Below, one piece after another: positions 1 to 7,234 of a stretch of 34,276 nucleotides of DNA (positions are counted from its first letter, which is position 1; each line of letters begins with the position of its first letter). Location: the NCBI GenBank assembly GCA_002394305.1, contig DGTM01000018.1:1-34276 (forward strand), written 5' to 3'. Made by a program: the position numbers and the translations under genes. The notes under the pieces are model-generated. The model was not told where the DNA came from. It was given only the letters and a program-made list of their open reading frames with translations, and searched no databases. The DNA comes from Prevotellaceae bacterium UBA4336. Lineage in GTDB: Bacteria > Bacteroidota > Bacteroidia > Bacteroidales > Bacteroidaceae.

Positions 1-147
1 GGGGCGGAAAAGGTTTCTTATCATCGTGGGCAGCATTGTGAACTGCACGCCACGCAGGTTCCATGTGAAATAGAGCGCACAGCCCACGAGCATCGTGATG
101 ACAACGTAGGTCCACAGCCAGTCGCTAAGCGTATTGAAGAATTCCAT
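1..147 (-). CDS. Alanine/glycine:cation symporter (AGCS family), N-terminal fragment
   Basis: Only the first 49 codons are inside the window; the gene continues past base 1. The translation starts MEFFNTLSDWLWTYVVITML and continues into a segment containing LYFTWNLRGVQF. This short amphipathic start, first membrane helix and WxLRxVQF-type loop are typical of sodium-dependent alanine/glycine symporters of the AGCS family, inner-membrane proteins that import small amino acids with a cation. The ATG at 145-147 was chosen because nothing upstream is in frame with a better start. It lies 56 bp downstream of the dikinase-like gene on the same strand with no promoter box visible between them, so co-transcription is plausible. 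The family call rests on a short stretch. Confidence 0.7.
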   Translation of the reverse strand, partial: MEFFNTLSDWLWTYVVITMLVGCALYFTWNLRGVQFTMLPTMIRNLFRP

Positions 148-203
148 AGGTGAGATAATTATTTTATACAGCCACGCCAGTCCGCATCACTTCGCGGTAG
201 ATG

Positions 204-3200
204 TTAATTGTTGTTGTTTAATGTGGAAAGCACCACGGCCTCCTTCTTGCAGCCGTCCACCTTGATGGTGAGTGGGGCGGACAGGCGGATGTGGCGGACG
301 TGCTCCGTCTCCTGGACGGCGGGCAGGGCATCGAGGACGTCCTGGCGGTAGATGCCGTCGCCGCGGAAGGCGTTGATGGTGAGGTAGCAGACGCCGAGCG
401 AGGTGAGGTTCTGGAAGAAGTGGGTACCCTGGCTGGGGTCGACCTGGAAGTTGTCCAGGCCGGCTTCTACGATGACCTGCGCGGCGCTGATGTGCGGCCA
501 CTTGACGGGGATGCCCAGCCACGGGTCGCTGCTTCCCCAGCGGCCGGGGCCGACGAGGAGATAGGAAGCAGCCTCCCCCTGCCCCTCCAAAGGAGGGGTG
601 AATCTTCCCGCTGCCACGCCGTTCTCCCCTCCTTTGGAGGGGCAGGGGGAGGCTTTGGGGGCAAGGAACGTCCTGTTTATCCTCTCTATCTCTTCGGCGA
701 TGGCGGGATTGCTTGAGGGCGTGTACCCATCCGTCTTGACGTAGACGATGTCGCAGATGTCGCTGTAGATGCCGTGCCCGATGGCGTTGTGCGAGCGCAG
801 CAGGCAGTTGTCGTCGGGGACGGCGGTGAGGTCTTCGTCGAGCTCCATGCGGTTGTCCACCATGGGGCGTATCTGCAGGAGGCGGAACTCGCCGGTGCGG
901 TCTGCATGGAGGTTGATGGCAAACTCTATCTCGACGGGGCGTTTCATCTCCTCCTGTCCGTACTTCAGGACCTTCTGCATCAGTTCGGGCAGGGGGAAGA
1001 TGCCGTTCTGCAGGACGCCCGCAAAGGAGATAATCTTGCGGTTGCGCCCTTCGTAGAAGCCATCGTAGATGCACTGGTCCATGGGGTCGTAGGTGGAGCA
1101 GATCCATTGGAGCGTGCCGTCCTTCTCTGCTTCGCGGACGGGCACCTTGATGAGGTTGAAGCCATCGTTGATGCTCATGGCTCCTGCTTCCTCCGAGCTT
1201 TCGGCCGGGAGCGCCAGGAAGTGTGTCTGTGTGTCGCGGAGTGCAATCTCCATCTCGCTCATCTGCAGGACCTGATGCGGATGGGCGGGGCAGACGCGCA
1301 GGCTCGTGCCGCCGTCCACGATGTACTTGCCCAGGCCCATTGCCAGCGAGACGGTCCCTTCCTCGGCTTTCTCGTCGCCTATGGGGTAGTAGTTGATGCT
1401 GCGTGCCACGCCGCTGATGACGGGGTAGAACCTGCCGTTGTGCTCTTCGCCGACTACTTCCTGCAGGATGACGGCCATCTTCTCCTGGTCGATGACGTTG
1501 CTCGTGGCCGTCATGTAGTCCTTGCTGCTGCGGTAGAAGACGCTGGCGTAGACGGCCTTGATGGCTTCGGAGAGCATCGAGAGGCGTTCATAGTGGTCGT
1601 GTGCCGAGGGTATCATGTAGGTGCTGTAGACGCCGGCGAAGGGCTGGTAGTGGGAGTCCTCGAGCAGGCTGCTGGAGCGGATGGCGATGGGTCCGTCCAC
1701 GACGTCGAGGAAGGCCTCCAGGTCGCCGACGAGCCGCATGGGGAGGCGTGCGTGGAGGAAGTGGGCGAGGATGTCCTCGTCGGGGATGTCGCTGAGGGCG
1801 AGCTGGTAGAGGTCGTTGGTGTCCATGAACTCGTCGAAGATGTCGGTGCAGAGCACGACGGTCTTGGGGATGCTGACGGTGACGCCTTCCTGCTCGTTGA
1901 GGTCGGCGTGGCGTCCCAGCAGATGGTCGATGAAGGCCAGGCCGCGACCTTTCCCTCCGAGGCTGCCCTCGCCGATGCGGGCGAAGTTGCTGTACTGGTC
2001 GAAGCGCTCGCGCTGGAAGACTGCCACGACGCCCTGGTTCTTCATCCTGCGGTAGGCGACGATGGCGTCGAGGATGATGGCGCGGTGGGCGTCGATGTCC
2101 TGCAGGCTGTCCCAGGTGATGCGCTTCAGGAATTCGGAGATGGGGAAGAGGGCACGCGAGGCAAGCCAGCGGCTGACGTTGTTGTGCGAGATGTGGTAGA
2201 GCAGGCTACGCGTGGGCAAGGTCATGATGTTGTCCTGCAGGTCTTTTAGGTTGTGCAGTCGTGCCACCTCCTGCATCGTGTCGGGGTCGCGGAAGATGAA
2301 GTCGCCGAAGCCGAAGTAGTCGCGCAGGTGGTCGCGCAGGTCGACGTCGATCTTCTTGGAGTTCTTGTCGATGAAGCTGGCGTGACATTCCTTCGCCAGG
2401 CGTGCCTTGTCCGTCTCGCTGGAGTCGAGGATGAGGGGGACGTAGGGGTCGCGGGCCCGTATGGCGCTGAGCAGCTTGAAGCCGGCCTCCTCGTCCTTCT
2501 CTCCGCCGGGCACCATGGGGAAGCGGCAGTCGCTGATGACGCCCAGCGTGTTGTCGGCGAAGCGGTTGTAGAGCAGCCATGCCTCCTCGTAGTTGCGGGC
2601 CAGCACTATCTTGGGCCGCCCTCGCATGCGCAGCATCTCGAGGCTTGTGTTGAGGGCCTCGGTGGCGAACTCCAGGCTCTGTTGCAGCACGAACTTGTAG
2701 AGCGTGGGCAGGATGCTGGAGTAGAAGCGTATGCTGTCCTCCACGACGAGCAGCATCTGCACGCCGGCCGACCGTATGTCGTGCTCCAGGTTCATGCGGT
2801 CCTCCATGAGCTTGATGATGGAGAGCAGCAGTTCCGTGTTGCCGAGCCAGCAGAAGACGTACTCGAAGATGCTCAGGTCCTCGTTCTGCATGCGGCGTGT
2901 GATGCCGTGGCTGAAGGGCGTGAGCACCACGATGGGCACGGTGGGGTAGTCGAGCTTGATGTCCCGGGCGATGTCGAAGACGCTGTTGTCCTCGGCGGCA
3001 GGCATGCAGATGACGAGGTTTATCTGTCCGCCGGCCATCGTCTCCTTGGCTTCCTTGCCGCTGTGCACCTGCAGGAAGCGTGGCGGGAAGCGCAGTCCCA
3101 GTTTGGCGTATTCCGAGAAGATTTTCTCATCCACGCGCCCGTCGTCCTCGAGCATGAAGGCGTCGTAGGGATTGGCGATGAGCAGGACGTTGTAGACGCG

Positions 3201-3242
3201 GTTGAGCATCAGGTCGACGAAGGAGGTGTCTTTCAGAGTCAT
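204..3242 (-). CDS. PEP/pyruvate-binding (PPDK N-domain) protein with N-terminal receiver domains
   Basis: A 1012-residue cytoplasmic protein. Residues about 16-150 resemble a degenerate response-regulator receiver: the phosphoacceptor position reads LVICMP, without Asp. Residues about 160-310 look like an intact receiver: acidic pair E168/D169, candidate phosphoacceptor D238 in GVISDC, S273/S274, and K292 in FIDKNS. From about residue 418 comes the ATP-grasp-like pyruvate/PEP-binding domain (GSLGGKGRGLAFI, AIRSSSLLEDSHYQPFAG), ending with LLQIRPMV and a C-terminal module containing LVGPGRWGSSDPW. I see no phosphohistidine swivelling domain and no PEP-utilising C domain, so it is unlikely to be a complete PEP synthase. 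Bacteroidales relatives are usually annotated PEP/pyruvate-binding protein or PEP synthase; the physiological reaction is unknown to me. About residues 861-892 are an in-frame insertion made by a palindromic repeat. A promoter lies near 3445-3475, giving a leader of roughly 195 nt. Confidence 0.85.
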   Translation of the reverse strand: MTLKDTSFVDLMLNRVYNVLLIANPYDAFMLEDDGRVDEKIFSEYAKLGLRFPPRFLQVHSGKEAKETMAGGQINLVICMPAAEDNSVFDIARDIKLDYPTVPIVVLTPFSHGITRRMQNEDLSIFEYVFCWLGNTELLLSIIKLMEDRMNLEHDIRSAGVQMLLVVEDSIRFYSSILPTLYKFVLQQSLEFATEALNTSLEMLRMRGRPKIVLARNYEEAWLLYNRFADNTLGVISDCRFPMVPGGEKDEEAGFKLLSAIRARDPYVPLILDSSETDKARLAKECHASFIDKNSKKIDVDLRDHLRDYFGFGDFIFRDPDTMQEVARLHNLKDLQDNIMTLPTRSLLYHISHNNVSRWLASRALFPISEFLKRITWDSLQDIDAHRAIILDAIVAYRRMKNQGVVAVFQRERFDQYSNFARIGEGSLGGKGRGLAFIDHLLGRHADLNEQEGVTVSIPKTVVLCTDIFDEFMDTNDLYQLALSDIPDEDILAHFLHARLPMRLVGDLEAFLDVVDGPIAIRSSSLLEDSHYQPFAGVYSTYMIPSAHDHYERLSMLSEAIKAVYASVFYRSSKDYMTATSNVIDQEKMAVILQEVVGEEHNGRFYPVISGVARSINYYPIGDEKAEEGTVSLAMGLGKYIVDGGTSLRVCPAHPHQVLQMSEMEIALRDTQTHFLALPAESSEEAGAMSINDGFNLIKVPVREAEKDGTLQWICSTYDPMDQCIYDGFYEGRNRKIISFAGVLQNGIFPLPELMQKVLKYGQEEMKRPVEIEFAINLHADRTGEFRLLQIRPMVDNRMELDEDLTAVPDDNCLLRSHNAIGHGIYSDICDIVYVKTDGYTPSSNPAIAEEIERINRTFLAPKASPCPSKGGENGVAAGRFTPPLEGQGEAASYLLVGPGRWGSSDPWLGIPVKWPHISAAQVIVEAGLDNFQVDPSQGTHFFQNLTSLGVCYLTINAFRGDGIYRQDVLDALPAVQETEHVRHIRLSAPLTIKVDGCKKEAVVLSTLNNNN
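571..653. repeat. Perfect 28-bp inverted repeat inserted in frame in the dikinase-like gene
   Basis: Bases 571-598 and 626-653 are exact reverse complements over 28 bp, separated by 27 bp. Each arm also contains its own small hairpin (cccctccaaaggagggg at 582-598; its partner at 626-642). The element therefore can form either two small hairpins or one long stem. It lies inside an open reading frame and encodes a Pro/Gly-rich stretch (SPCPSKGGENG, FTPPLEGQGEAA) between the conserved IERINRTF and YLLVGPGRWGS segments, where relatives normally have only a few residues. This structure suggests a REP/BIME-like mobile palindrome that keeps the frame open. Confidence 0.9.
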
Positions 3243-3249
3243 CTTGTTA

Positions 3250-3370
3250 ATTTACTATTTGACAATTTACAATTTACAAATTACTATCTGACGATTTACA
3301 ATTTACTATCTGACGATTGTCGATTTGCTATTTGATAATTTACGATATAGCGGTTTACTATTTACTATTT
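3250..3370. repeat. AT-rich degenerate direct repeats in the leader of the dikinase-like gene
   Basis: The segment is built from variants of tttactatttgacaattta. An exact 16-base copy, ttactatctgacgatt, occurs at 3281-3296 and again at 3303-3318, a 22-bp step, and a related ttgctattt begins another 22 bp on at 3325. Looser copies start near 3252 and 3355. It lies between the promoter at 3445-3475 and the ATG at 3242, so it would be transcribed as part of the 5' leader. No coding potential was recognised. Similar low-complexity strings are familiar from Bacteroidales intergenic regions, but their role is unknown. Confidence 0.7.
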
Positions 3371-3390
3371 GCTTCACCTAAAGGGGAATA

Positions 3391-3433
3391 GGCGACCCTT
3401 CCCGTTAGGCGAGGCTCCGGGAGGGGCTTGGCG
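3391..3433. repeat. GC-rich imperfect palindrome in the same leader
   Basis: The arms acccttcccg (3395-3404) and cgggaggggct (3418-3428) pair imperfectly around the central gttaggcgaggctc. The ggcgaggct string also occurs in the radA element (7098-7106), so it may be a partial relative of the larger GC-rich elements. It is just downstream of the minus-strand promoter and upstream of the AT-rich repeats, so a hairpin would form early in the leader RNA. Confidence 0.55.
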
Positions 3434-3444
3434 TTTATCTGCTG

Positions 3445-3475
3445 CAAAGATACAAATAAATCGCGGCATGGCAAT
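3445..3475 (-). promoter_or_regulatory. Bacteroidetes-type promoter for the dikinase-like gene
   Basis: On the minus strand the -7 box is TATCTTTG (3445-3452), matching TAnnTTTG. A partial -33 box ATTG (3472-3475) stands 19 bp upstream. Transcription would start near 3437, leaving an untranslated leader of about 195 nt before the ATG at 3242. The placement between cysC and the dikinase-like gene fits a separate transcription unit. Confidence 0.65.
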
Positions 3476-3562
3476 GCTTCCGCCACGAAAAATGCAACAA
3501 AAGTCCGAAAGGAAGGCTGCATTTTCCCTTGCCCCGCGGATAAAAACTTTTTCAGTGCCTCT

Positions 3563-3716
3563 GAAATCTATTTCAAAGCCTTGGAAATATATTTTAGTGG
3601 TTCAGAAATATATTTTCAAGCCACTGAAATTGTTTTGCACCAGGCGGCTGGGAAAAAGTGACCGCGAAGCAAGGAAAAAGTGTCCCCGCCGCTCGGGAAA
3701 AGGTGTCACGGCAGGA
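3563..3716. repeat. Tandem 21-22 bp period repeats after cysC
   Basis: Four units with the core gaaat start at 3563, 3584, 3605 and 3626, exactly 21 bp apart (typical unit tggaaatatattttagtggt). They are followed by three units with the core ggaaaaagtg at 3651, 3673 and about 3695, stepping 22 bp. The last unit touches the cysC stop codon at 3706-3708. The units differ in sequence but share the period, about two helical turns, with A/T tracts on the same face. No gene is visible in 3243-3705; this array, the promoter and the two leader repeats account for most of it. Confidence 0.75.
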
Positions 3717-4293
3717 GCAGTTTCACGACGGCTTCCACTTCCTCCCGGAGCGTCATGCGGCTTGTGTCGAGGCAGAGGTCGGGATGCTCTGGAGCCTCGA
3801 AGGGGGCGCTGATGCCCGTGAAGTCCTTCACCTCGCCCCGGCGGGCACGGGCATAGAGGCCCTTCACGTCGCGCCGCTCGCACTCTTCGAGGGGTGTGGC
3901 GATGTAGACCTCGCGGAAGTCCTCTGCGCCGATGATGTCGCGGGCCATCTCTCTAAGTTCTCTTGTGGGGGAGACGAAGCAGGCTATCGTCACGATGCCC
4001 GTGTCGACGAAGAGCTTGCCTATTTCGGCTATGCGGCGGATGTTCTCGCGTCGGTCCTCGGGCGAGAAGCCGAGGTTGCTGTTGATGCCTGCGCGGATGT
4101 TGTCGCCGTCGAGGATGCGGCAGAGGATGCCCCGGCGGTGCAGCTCGCGCTCCACGCCTATTGCCACCGTGCTCTTGCCGCTGCCGCTCAGACCGGTCAT
4201 CCATATCATGGTGCCGCGCTGGCCGAGCAGCGACTCCTTGTCCTGTCGGCTCATCATCTTGTCGAAGATAGGGTATATTATCTTATCGGCCAT
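3706..4293 (-). CDS. cysC: Adenylylsulfate kinase (APS kinase)
   Basis: A 195-residue cytoplasmic kinase that phosphorylates adenosine 5'-phosphosulfate to PAPS. The P-loop GLSGSGKS is at residues 34-41. It is followed by the family motifs LDGDNIR, the run NSNLGFSPEDRRENIRRIAE, the FVSPTRELREMAR loop and CERRDVKGLYARAR. Length matches stand-alone CysC (about 200 residues). The ATG at 4291-4293 overlaps the end of the SLC13 permease gene by 16 bp, indicating translational coupling. This start gives MADKIIYPIFDKM before the conserved core. No ATP sulfurylase (cysD/cysN) or PAPS reductase gene lies next to it, which is unusual because these genes are often clustered. Confidence 0.93.
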   Translation of the reverse strand: MADKIIYPIFDKMMSRQDKESLLGQRGTMIWMTGLSGSGKSTVAIGVERELHRRGILCRILDGDNIRAGINSNLGFSPEDRRENIRRIAEIGKLFVDTGIVTIACFVSPTRELREMARDIIGAEDFREVYIATPLEECERRDVKGLYARARRGEVKDFTGISAPFEAPEHPDLCLDTSRMTLREEVEAVVKLLLP

Positions 4294-5837
4294 ATTATTG
4301 GTATTACGAAAACGCTTATGATGAATACGATGATGTTCAGCGGCAGGCCCACCTTGACGTAATCGGTGAAGCGGTAGCCGCCGATGTTCTGCACAAGCAG
4401 GTTCGTCTGGTAGCCGATGGGTGTGCTGAAGGCTGCCGATGCCGCTATGCAGATGCAGATGAAGAAGGGCATGGGGTCTACGCCAAGCTTCTCGCTGGTA
4501 GCCAGCGCCAGCGGGAAGGAGAGCGCAGCTGCTGCATTGTTCGTGATGAGCTCGGTGAAGATGTTCGTGATGAGGAACAGGATGGCGAGCATGGCATAGG
4601 GACCATGTTCGGTCTGCCCGATGGCATCGGCACAGACTATGATGCCGTCGGCGATGAAGTCGGCAAAGCCCGAGTTCAGCATGCCCTTCGATATGGCAAA
4701 GGCACAGGCAATGGTCACGAGCACGTCCCACGACATGTACTTGCTGTACTTCCGGGCATTGAAGATGCCTGTCCAGGCCATGATAACCGTGGTGATACAG
4801 GCGAAGAAGAACATGTCGAACCTGAAGCCCGGCACAAGCTCGCGCACGATAGGCAGTTCGCCGATGGTGGCTCCCGCTATCATGAAGACAAGCAGGACGA
4901 GGGCCAGGTAGCGCTTCCTGTGGCAGAGGGGCTGGCTGTCGTCGTCGTAGCTCGAGATGAGGAACACGGACGATTCCCTGTACGTCTGCACGAACTTGTC
5001 GTCCGTGTCGAGCAGCAGTGTGTCGTGGTGCATCAGGGGCATGTTCATCCAATCGCCGCTGAGCATCTCGCCGTTCCTGCGAATGGAGTGGACGTGAGCT
5101 CCGTAGTGGCGGTAGAAGTCAAACTGGTTGAGACTCTTGCCAAGCCCCGGGAAACGGCTTCGCAGGGCTATCTCTACCAATTGCATGCCGTCGGGCTTCT
5201 CCATGAAGTCGGTTTTGCTCTCACGGTTGTCGGGCAACAGGTAGTGGCTGTAGAAGATAAGGTACGCAAGGCCGGCCAGACAGATGAAGATGCCCACCTT
5301 CCCCAGCTCGAACATCGATATCCCTTCGCGCCCCGTCTCCTGTATGAGGCCGTCCACGACAAGGTTCGTGCTCGTGCCGATGAGGGTGCAGATGCCGCCC
5401 AGGATGGTGGCGTAGCTCAGGGGAATGAGGAACTTCGTGTGCGGAAGGCCGACCCTTCTGGCCCAGTTCTTGATGATGGGTGCAAAGATGACCACTACGG
5501 GAGTGTTGTTCAGGAAGGCCGACAGGACTGCGATGGTGGGCAGCAGCCTTGCGTTGGCGTCTGTGGCTGTCGTCTTCCCCTTGGGTAGCATGCCCAGAAT
5601 GATGCGCTCCAGGATGCCGCTCCGGCGCACGCCCTCGCTCACCTGGAAGAGCAGGGCAACCGTTATCATCCCCTTGTTGGCGAACCCTTCCAGGCACTCC
5701 TTCGGCGACAGGATGCCCGCACACAGCATCATGACGACGCATGTGAACAGGATGAACCCCGGCTTCAGCTTGTCGGCAACCAGTGCCCACATCATGAACA
5801 CCAGGCAAAAAGCTACAAATACTATGTTAAATGTCAT
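4278..5837 (-). CDS. SLC13-family permease, probable sulfate or anion transporter
   Basis: A 519-residue inner-membrane protein. The N-terminal half has hydrophobic helices and the SLC13/ArsB-type hairpin signatures SAFLNNTPVVVIFAP and ILGGICTLIGTSTNLV. A cytoplasmic loop of about 100 residues (roughly 210-310) with one TrkA-C/RCK-C-like segment (FDFYRHYGAHVHSIRRNG...DTLLLDTDD) follows, then the second half with ITNIFTELITNNAAAALSFP and STPIGYQTNLLVQ. Family members move sulfate, dicarboxylates or other anions with sodium. Sulfate is inferred from the overlapping cysC gene. The ATG at 5835-5837 shares one base with the radA stop codon (TAATG), so translation is probably coupled. Confidence 0.87.
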   Translation of the reverse strand: MTFNIVFVAFCLVFMMWALVADKLKPGFILFTCVVMMLCAGILSPKECLEGFANKGMITVALLFQVSEGVRRSGILERIILGMLPKGKTTATDANARLLPTIAVLSAFLNNTPVVVIFAPIIKNWARRVGLPHTKFLIPLSYATILGGICTLIGTSTNLVVDGLIQETGREGISMFELGKVGIFICLAGLAYLIFYSHYLLPDNRESKTDFMEKPDGMQLVEIALRSRFPGLGKSLNQFDFYRHYGAHVHSIRRNGEMLSGDWMNMPLMHHDTLLLDTDDKFVQTYRESSVFLISSYDDDSQPLCHRKRYLALVLLVFMIAGATIGELPIVRELVPGFRFDMFFFACITTVIMAWTGIFNARKYSKYMSWDVLVTIACAFAISKGMLNSGFADFIADGIIVCADAIGQTEHGPYAMLAILFLITNIFTELITNNAAAALSFPLALATSEKLGVDPMPFFICICIAASAAFSTPIGYQTNLLVQNIGGYRFTDYVKVGLPLNIIVFIISVFVIPIIWPIR

Positions 5838-7222
5838 TATCCAAACAATTCTCTTACGGCTTCCACCACCCGGCGCACCGGCACAAGCTCAATTTCATAC
5901 TGCTTCTGCGAAAGTCCCTTCATGTTGTGCGACGGGATGAGGATGCGCTTGAAGCCAAGCTTCTGCGCCTCGGCAATGCGTTGCTCGATGCGCGACACGG
6001 GGCGTATCTCGCCGCTCAGTCCCACTTCGCCCGCCATGCAGACGTCGCCCTCGATGGGCATGTCGCCGTTGCTCGACAGCACGGCCGCCACCACGCTCAG
6101 GTCGATGGCCGGGTCGGTGACGCGCAGGCCGCCTGCTATGTTCAGGAACACATCCTTCTGTGCCAGCTTGAAGCCTACGCGCTTCTCCAGCACAGCCAGC
6201 AGCATGTTCAGGCGCCGGCCGTCGAACCCCGTCGTGCTGCGCTGGGCGGTGCCGTACGCGGCGGTGCTGACCAAGGCCTGCGTCTCGATGAGGAACGGGC
6301 GGACGCCCTCTATGGAACAGGAGATAGCCACGCCCGAGAGCCCCTCGCGGTTCTCCGTCAGGAGCAGTTCGCTGGGGTTGCTCACCTGCCGCAGCCCGTC
6401 GTGCCGCATCTCGTAGATGCCCAGCTCGCTGGTGCTGCCGAAGCGGTTCTTGATGCTGCGCAGGATGCGGTAGAGGTAGTGCTGGTCGCCCTCGAACTGC
6501 AGCACGGCATCCACGATGTGCTCCAGTATCTTCGGCCCGGCCAGCGAGCCCTCCTTGTTGATATGTCCGATGAGCAGGACCGAGGCACCGCCGCCCTTGG
6601 CATACTTGAGCAGGGAGGCCGCACACTCGCGAATCTGTGCGAGCGAACCGGCCGAGGACTCCACGCTCTCCGTCTGTATCGTCTGTATGGAGTCGATGAC
6701 GACAAGGTCGGGCTGCATCTCTTCGATGTGCTGGTATATCTGTTCGAGCGACGTCTCGCAAAGGACGTAAAGCCCTTCGTTCGCCGGCCCAAGCCTGTCG
6801 GCCCTGAGCTTGATTTGCCTTGCGCTCTCCTCACCGCTGACGTAGAGGATGCGGCGCCCCGTCAGCCTGAGCATGGTCTGCAGCACGAGCGTGCTTTTGC
6901 CAATGCCCGGCTCGCCGCCCAGCAGGACCAGGCTTCCGGGCACCATGCCGCCGCCCAGCACGCGGTTCAGCTCGGCGTCGCCCATGTCCATGCGCGGCTC
7001 GGCATCCACCTCTATCTCATGCAGAAGCCTGGCTCTTGCTCCCTCCAGGGGGGCGGGAGACAGGCCAGGGCGGTTCGTCCCTTGTCCCCGGGGGCTGGGC
7101 GAGGCTGCCACCTTAATCTCCCTCATCGAGTCCCAGCGCCCGCAGGCAGGGCACTTGCCCATCCACTTCACGCTCTCCTGTCCGCAGTATTCGCAGACGT
7201 ACATCGTCTTGTCCTTTGCCAC
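5837..7222 (-). CDS. radA: DNA repair protein RadA (Sms)
   Basis: A 461-residue RecA-like helicase used in recombination and branch migration. It has a zinc finger C10-x2-C13...C24-x2-C27, a Walker A motif GEPGIGKST ending near residue 111, the RadA-specific KNRFG motif (SIKNRFGSTSELGIYEM), and a Lon-like C-terminal domain (LAVLEKRVGF, MPIEGDVCMAGEVGLSGEIR). The start is taken as GTG at 7220-7222 because MAKDKTMYVCEYCG matches the usual RadA N-terminus; an internal ATG at residue 7 is the alternative. Residues about 39-66, between the zinc finger and the ATPase core, are a Pro/Gly-rich insertion encoded by a palindromic repeat. It begins 12 bp after the tex stop codon. Confidence 0.95.
   Translation of the reverse strand: MAKDKTMYVCEYCGQESVKWMGKCPACGRWDSMREIKVAASPSPRGQGTNRPGLSPAPLEGARARLLHEIEVDAEPRMDMGDAELNRVLGGGMVPGSLVLLGGEPGIGKSTLVLQTMLRLTGRRILYVSGEESARQIKLRADRLGPANEGLYVLCETSLEQIYQHIEEMQPDLVVIDSIQTIQTESVESSAGSLAQIRECAASLLKYAKGGGASVLLIGHINKEGSLAGPKILEHIVDAVLQFEGDQHYLYRILRSIKNRFGSTSELGIYEMRHDGLRQVSNPSELLLTENREGLSGVAISCSIEGVRPFLIETQALVSTAAYGTAQRSTTGFDGRRLNMLLAVLEKRVGFKLAQKDVFLNIAGGLRVTDPAIDLSVVAAVLSSNGDMPIEGDVCMAGEVGLSGEIRPVSRIEQRIAEAQKLGFKRILIPSHNMKGLSQKQYEIELVPVRRVVEAVRELFG
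7026..7106. repeat. GC-rich palindromic element in frame in the radA linker
   Basis: An 81-bp segment with outer ends agcct (7026-7030) and aggct (7102-7106), an inner left hairpin built on ctccc...gggag and an inner right one on ccccgggg. Pairing is imperfect. It encodes ASPSPRGQGTNRPGLSPAPL and then EGARA in the linker of RadA. Size, double-hairpin layout and encoded peptide resemble the elements at 571-653 and 7256-7333. Confidence 0.65.
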
Positions 7223-7234
7223 CTTACTTACTGT

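Noticed and set aside
774..2249. Long plus-strand open frame opposite the dikinase-like gene
   Set aside because: Composition (Val, Asp, Glu, Gly, His) is an antisense shadow; the minus-strand protein has clear motifs throughout.
204..3242. Complete phosphoenolpyruvate synthase
   Set aside because: I could not find the phosphohistidine swivelling domain or the PEP-binding C-terminal domain.
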